From Magnolia sinica (taxonomy: Eukaryota > Streptophyta > Magnoliopsida > Magnoliales > Magnoliaceae): DNA of 64,000 nt. The translations under genes and the position numbers were made by a program. Below are positions 62,727 through 64,000 of the stretch, one piece after another. Under the pieces are notes generated by a model that was given only the letters and a program-made list of their open reading frames with translations, made no database searches and was not told where the DNA came from. The stretch spans positions 36,945,001-37,009,000 of the forward strand of contig NC_080573.1 of assembly GCF_029962835.1 (NCBI RefSeq), given 5' to 3'. Position 1 is the stretch's first letter. The number at the start of each line of letters is the position of its first letter.

Positions 62727-62961
62727 TCCAATGTTATTTGTGGAGAACACCATTCATAGTGGAATGGACGTCATTTTACGTGTGGTCGATCATGATCAAG
62801 TCTCTAATGGAACATCCAAATGCAACCGTGATAAGATTGTCATTGTCCTGGAATTGGCCTTGTCCTACACCCGTGTAGCCCCTGAGGATCGGCCAGGTAT
62901 CAACGAGGTGTTGTCTATAATGTCGAAGATTAACGATGGGAAGTTGCGATCAGATGCCTAG
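62727..62961 (+). pseudogene. Decayed last exon of a third receptor kinase
   Basis: The translation FVENTIHSGMDVILRVVDHD and then VAPEDRPGINEVL matches the kinase C-terminus of copies A and B (FVENAVRNGTDAVLRVVDHD, AAPEDRPDMNEVL) at about 70-75 percent. The upstream part of exon 3, including the VTTKADVFSFG stretch, is missing, and no LRR or kinase N-lobe precedes it. The usual stop after NDGK is lost and the frame continues a few codons (LRSDA) to a stop. The nucleotide match continues into the 3' flank to about 63020. It is a truncated host pseudogene, older than the A/B duplication, in the same orientation. Confidence 0.85.
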
Positions 62962-63020
62962 GTTTGAAATGTTGCAATGGGATTTATAACAAATGGTTGG
63001 GATGAGATCACGCATGTTAT

Positions 63021-63480
63021 AGTGTAATCTAAATAGTGGAATAAATGAATCATCTATACATCAATAATAGGAATTACTAAGTATAATATTAAACATGTAC
63101 CTTGTAGGGAAGACATTCTTGATTCCATGATGTCACCGAGAGGTGATGCTTAGTCTTCTGCACCTTACACCCTTAGAAAAATCTCTCAGTAGGATTAGGG
63201 TTTTCTATTGGTGTGTGTGAAGGGACCAAGACATGTATTTATAAGAAATGGGGTCAAAGAAACTTACCCATCACATTTCTCCCCCCTGAAGTCTCCACAT
63301 CATAGGTTTCCATATCCATCTTAATAACCATGTATAGGGACCATGGTTCAAATGTCCCATCCCAAACTTATATGTAATGATCACAACTGATAGTGGAGCC
63401 TACTGAATCGCTCAATCTGAATAATTCAATGGTCATATCTAAACTAATGATCATGTGTGACCCACTTAATAAAAGTCTTA
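63021..63480. other. Insertion-like spacer within the third copy
   Basis: Matches to the A/B 3' flank stop near 63020 and resume near 63487. These roughly 460 bp have no counterpart in A or B. They carry no reading frame or recognisable element end. Confidence 0.45.
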
Positions 63481-63486
63481 CATATA

Positions 63487-63655
63487 GTTATAAATTTGAA
63501 TATTTTGTTAGGCAATTGCATGCGTGTTTGAGATATGGATGAACTTGCATTTAGCTTAATGTATTGATATATGAAACTCTTCATACGTTTAAAAAAACAC
63601 CATGACAATATGATGTACTAGACTGTCATGATGGGTCTCACCTTGATGGCCCATG
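63487..63655 (+). pseudogene. 3' flank remnant of the third receptor kinase copy
   Basis: A single 103-bp unit ('gaatattttgttaggcaatt' ... 'gatatatgaaactcttcata') followed by 'ccatgacaatatgatgt' and 'cttgatggcccatg' matches 27380-27542 and 35632-35794. In A and B the U2 gene follows about 320 bp later. Here the sequence is cut at 63655 by an LTR. Confidence 0.8.
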
Positions 63656-64000
63656 TGTAACAGCCCGAAAATGGCACCCGAGTACGTAGACTCCGATCCC
63701 GAGTTCCCAAGTGCTAACTTAATAAAATACACATGTCTCCTCCTTCGGGTTCACATTCGTTTTATACCTAAATAATCATAATAACGCATTTTAACTTAGC
63801 GGAACCAAAGTGAGGTAGAGATATCAAAATAAAAAATATGGGACTAACACTCGAAAGTTACTGTTCTAATAGTGGTGACCTGTTGAGGGTCAAATATTGC
63901 ATATTGGACCCCATTTAGTACTTGGTTTTATGAACATGATAATGCTTAATGTCCTATTTTAATCATGTTTATGTTGCAAGGTGAATTTAAGAGCTTCAAT
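63656..64000. mobile_element. LTR start running off the window
   Basis: TGTAACAGCCCGAAAATGGC begins directly after 'ggcccatg'. It shares the TGTAAnnnCCC(g)AAAAT opening and a 'gatcccgagttcc' phrase with the giant elements at 45455 and 49709, so it is probably a more distant member of the same type. The right end and any target duplication (expected CCATG) lie outside the window. Confidence 0.6.

Overview
The window is nuclear DNA of a flowering plant. The evidence is a split receptor-kinase gene with GT-AG introns, U2 snRNA genes with plant-type Pol II promoters, Ty1/copia and Ty3/gypsy retroelements with tRNA-Met-type primer sites, and many short palindromic 'GTGGGCCCCACC...ATCATGG' repeats. 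From memory those palindromic repeats are common in magnoliid trees (magnolia/laurel group). That placement is an inference, not a proof. Host genes are few and most of the window is transposon debris.

Layout. 1-2162: tandem short repeats and the tail of an LTR-like sequence. 2163-12938: gene-free, holding foldback MITE clusters (about 3055-5235 and 10615-12740) and a diverged inverted-repeat pair (6040-6165 / 7215-7340). 12939-18484: one complete but decayed minus-strand Ty1/copia element with both LTRs and a CAAAG target duplication. 18490-20941: small MITEs, including a hAT-like element at 19710-20344.

20942-43308 is a recent head-to-tail segmental duplication (unit A 20942-29137, unit B 29138-43308). 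Each unit carries a complete FLS2-like leucine-rich-repeat receptor kinase (three exons, 1212 residues predicted) and, downstream on the opposite strand, a U2 snRNA gene with USE and TATA elements. Unit B was later split by a young Ty3/gypsy element (36969-42884, target duplication AAGTC); unit A keeps the empty site. A decayed third copy of the kinase's last exon and 3' flank lies at 62727-63655, so the locus was once a longer array.

43309-62414 is a nested transposon stack. An old Ty3/gypsy element (45116-62139) sits between the arms of an inverted repeat. Its 5' LTR was entered by two related giant LTR-like elements of about 3.9 kb (target duplications GTAGG and TGTGA) and differs from the 3' LTR by a further block of about 2.5 kb. 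The 3' LTR at 60134-62139 preserves the uninterrupted sites.

The most striking host-gene observation is in the receptor kinase. Intron 1 (140 bp) looks like two former leucine-rich repeats that decayed (stop plus net 4-bp loss) and are now bounded by good splice sites. Splicing restores both the reading frame and the 24-residue repeat register. Both copies share this state.
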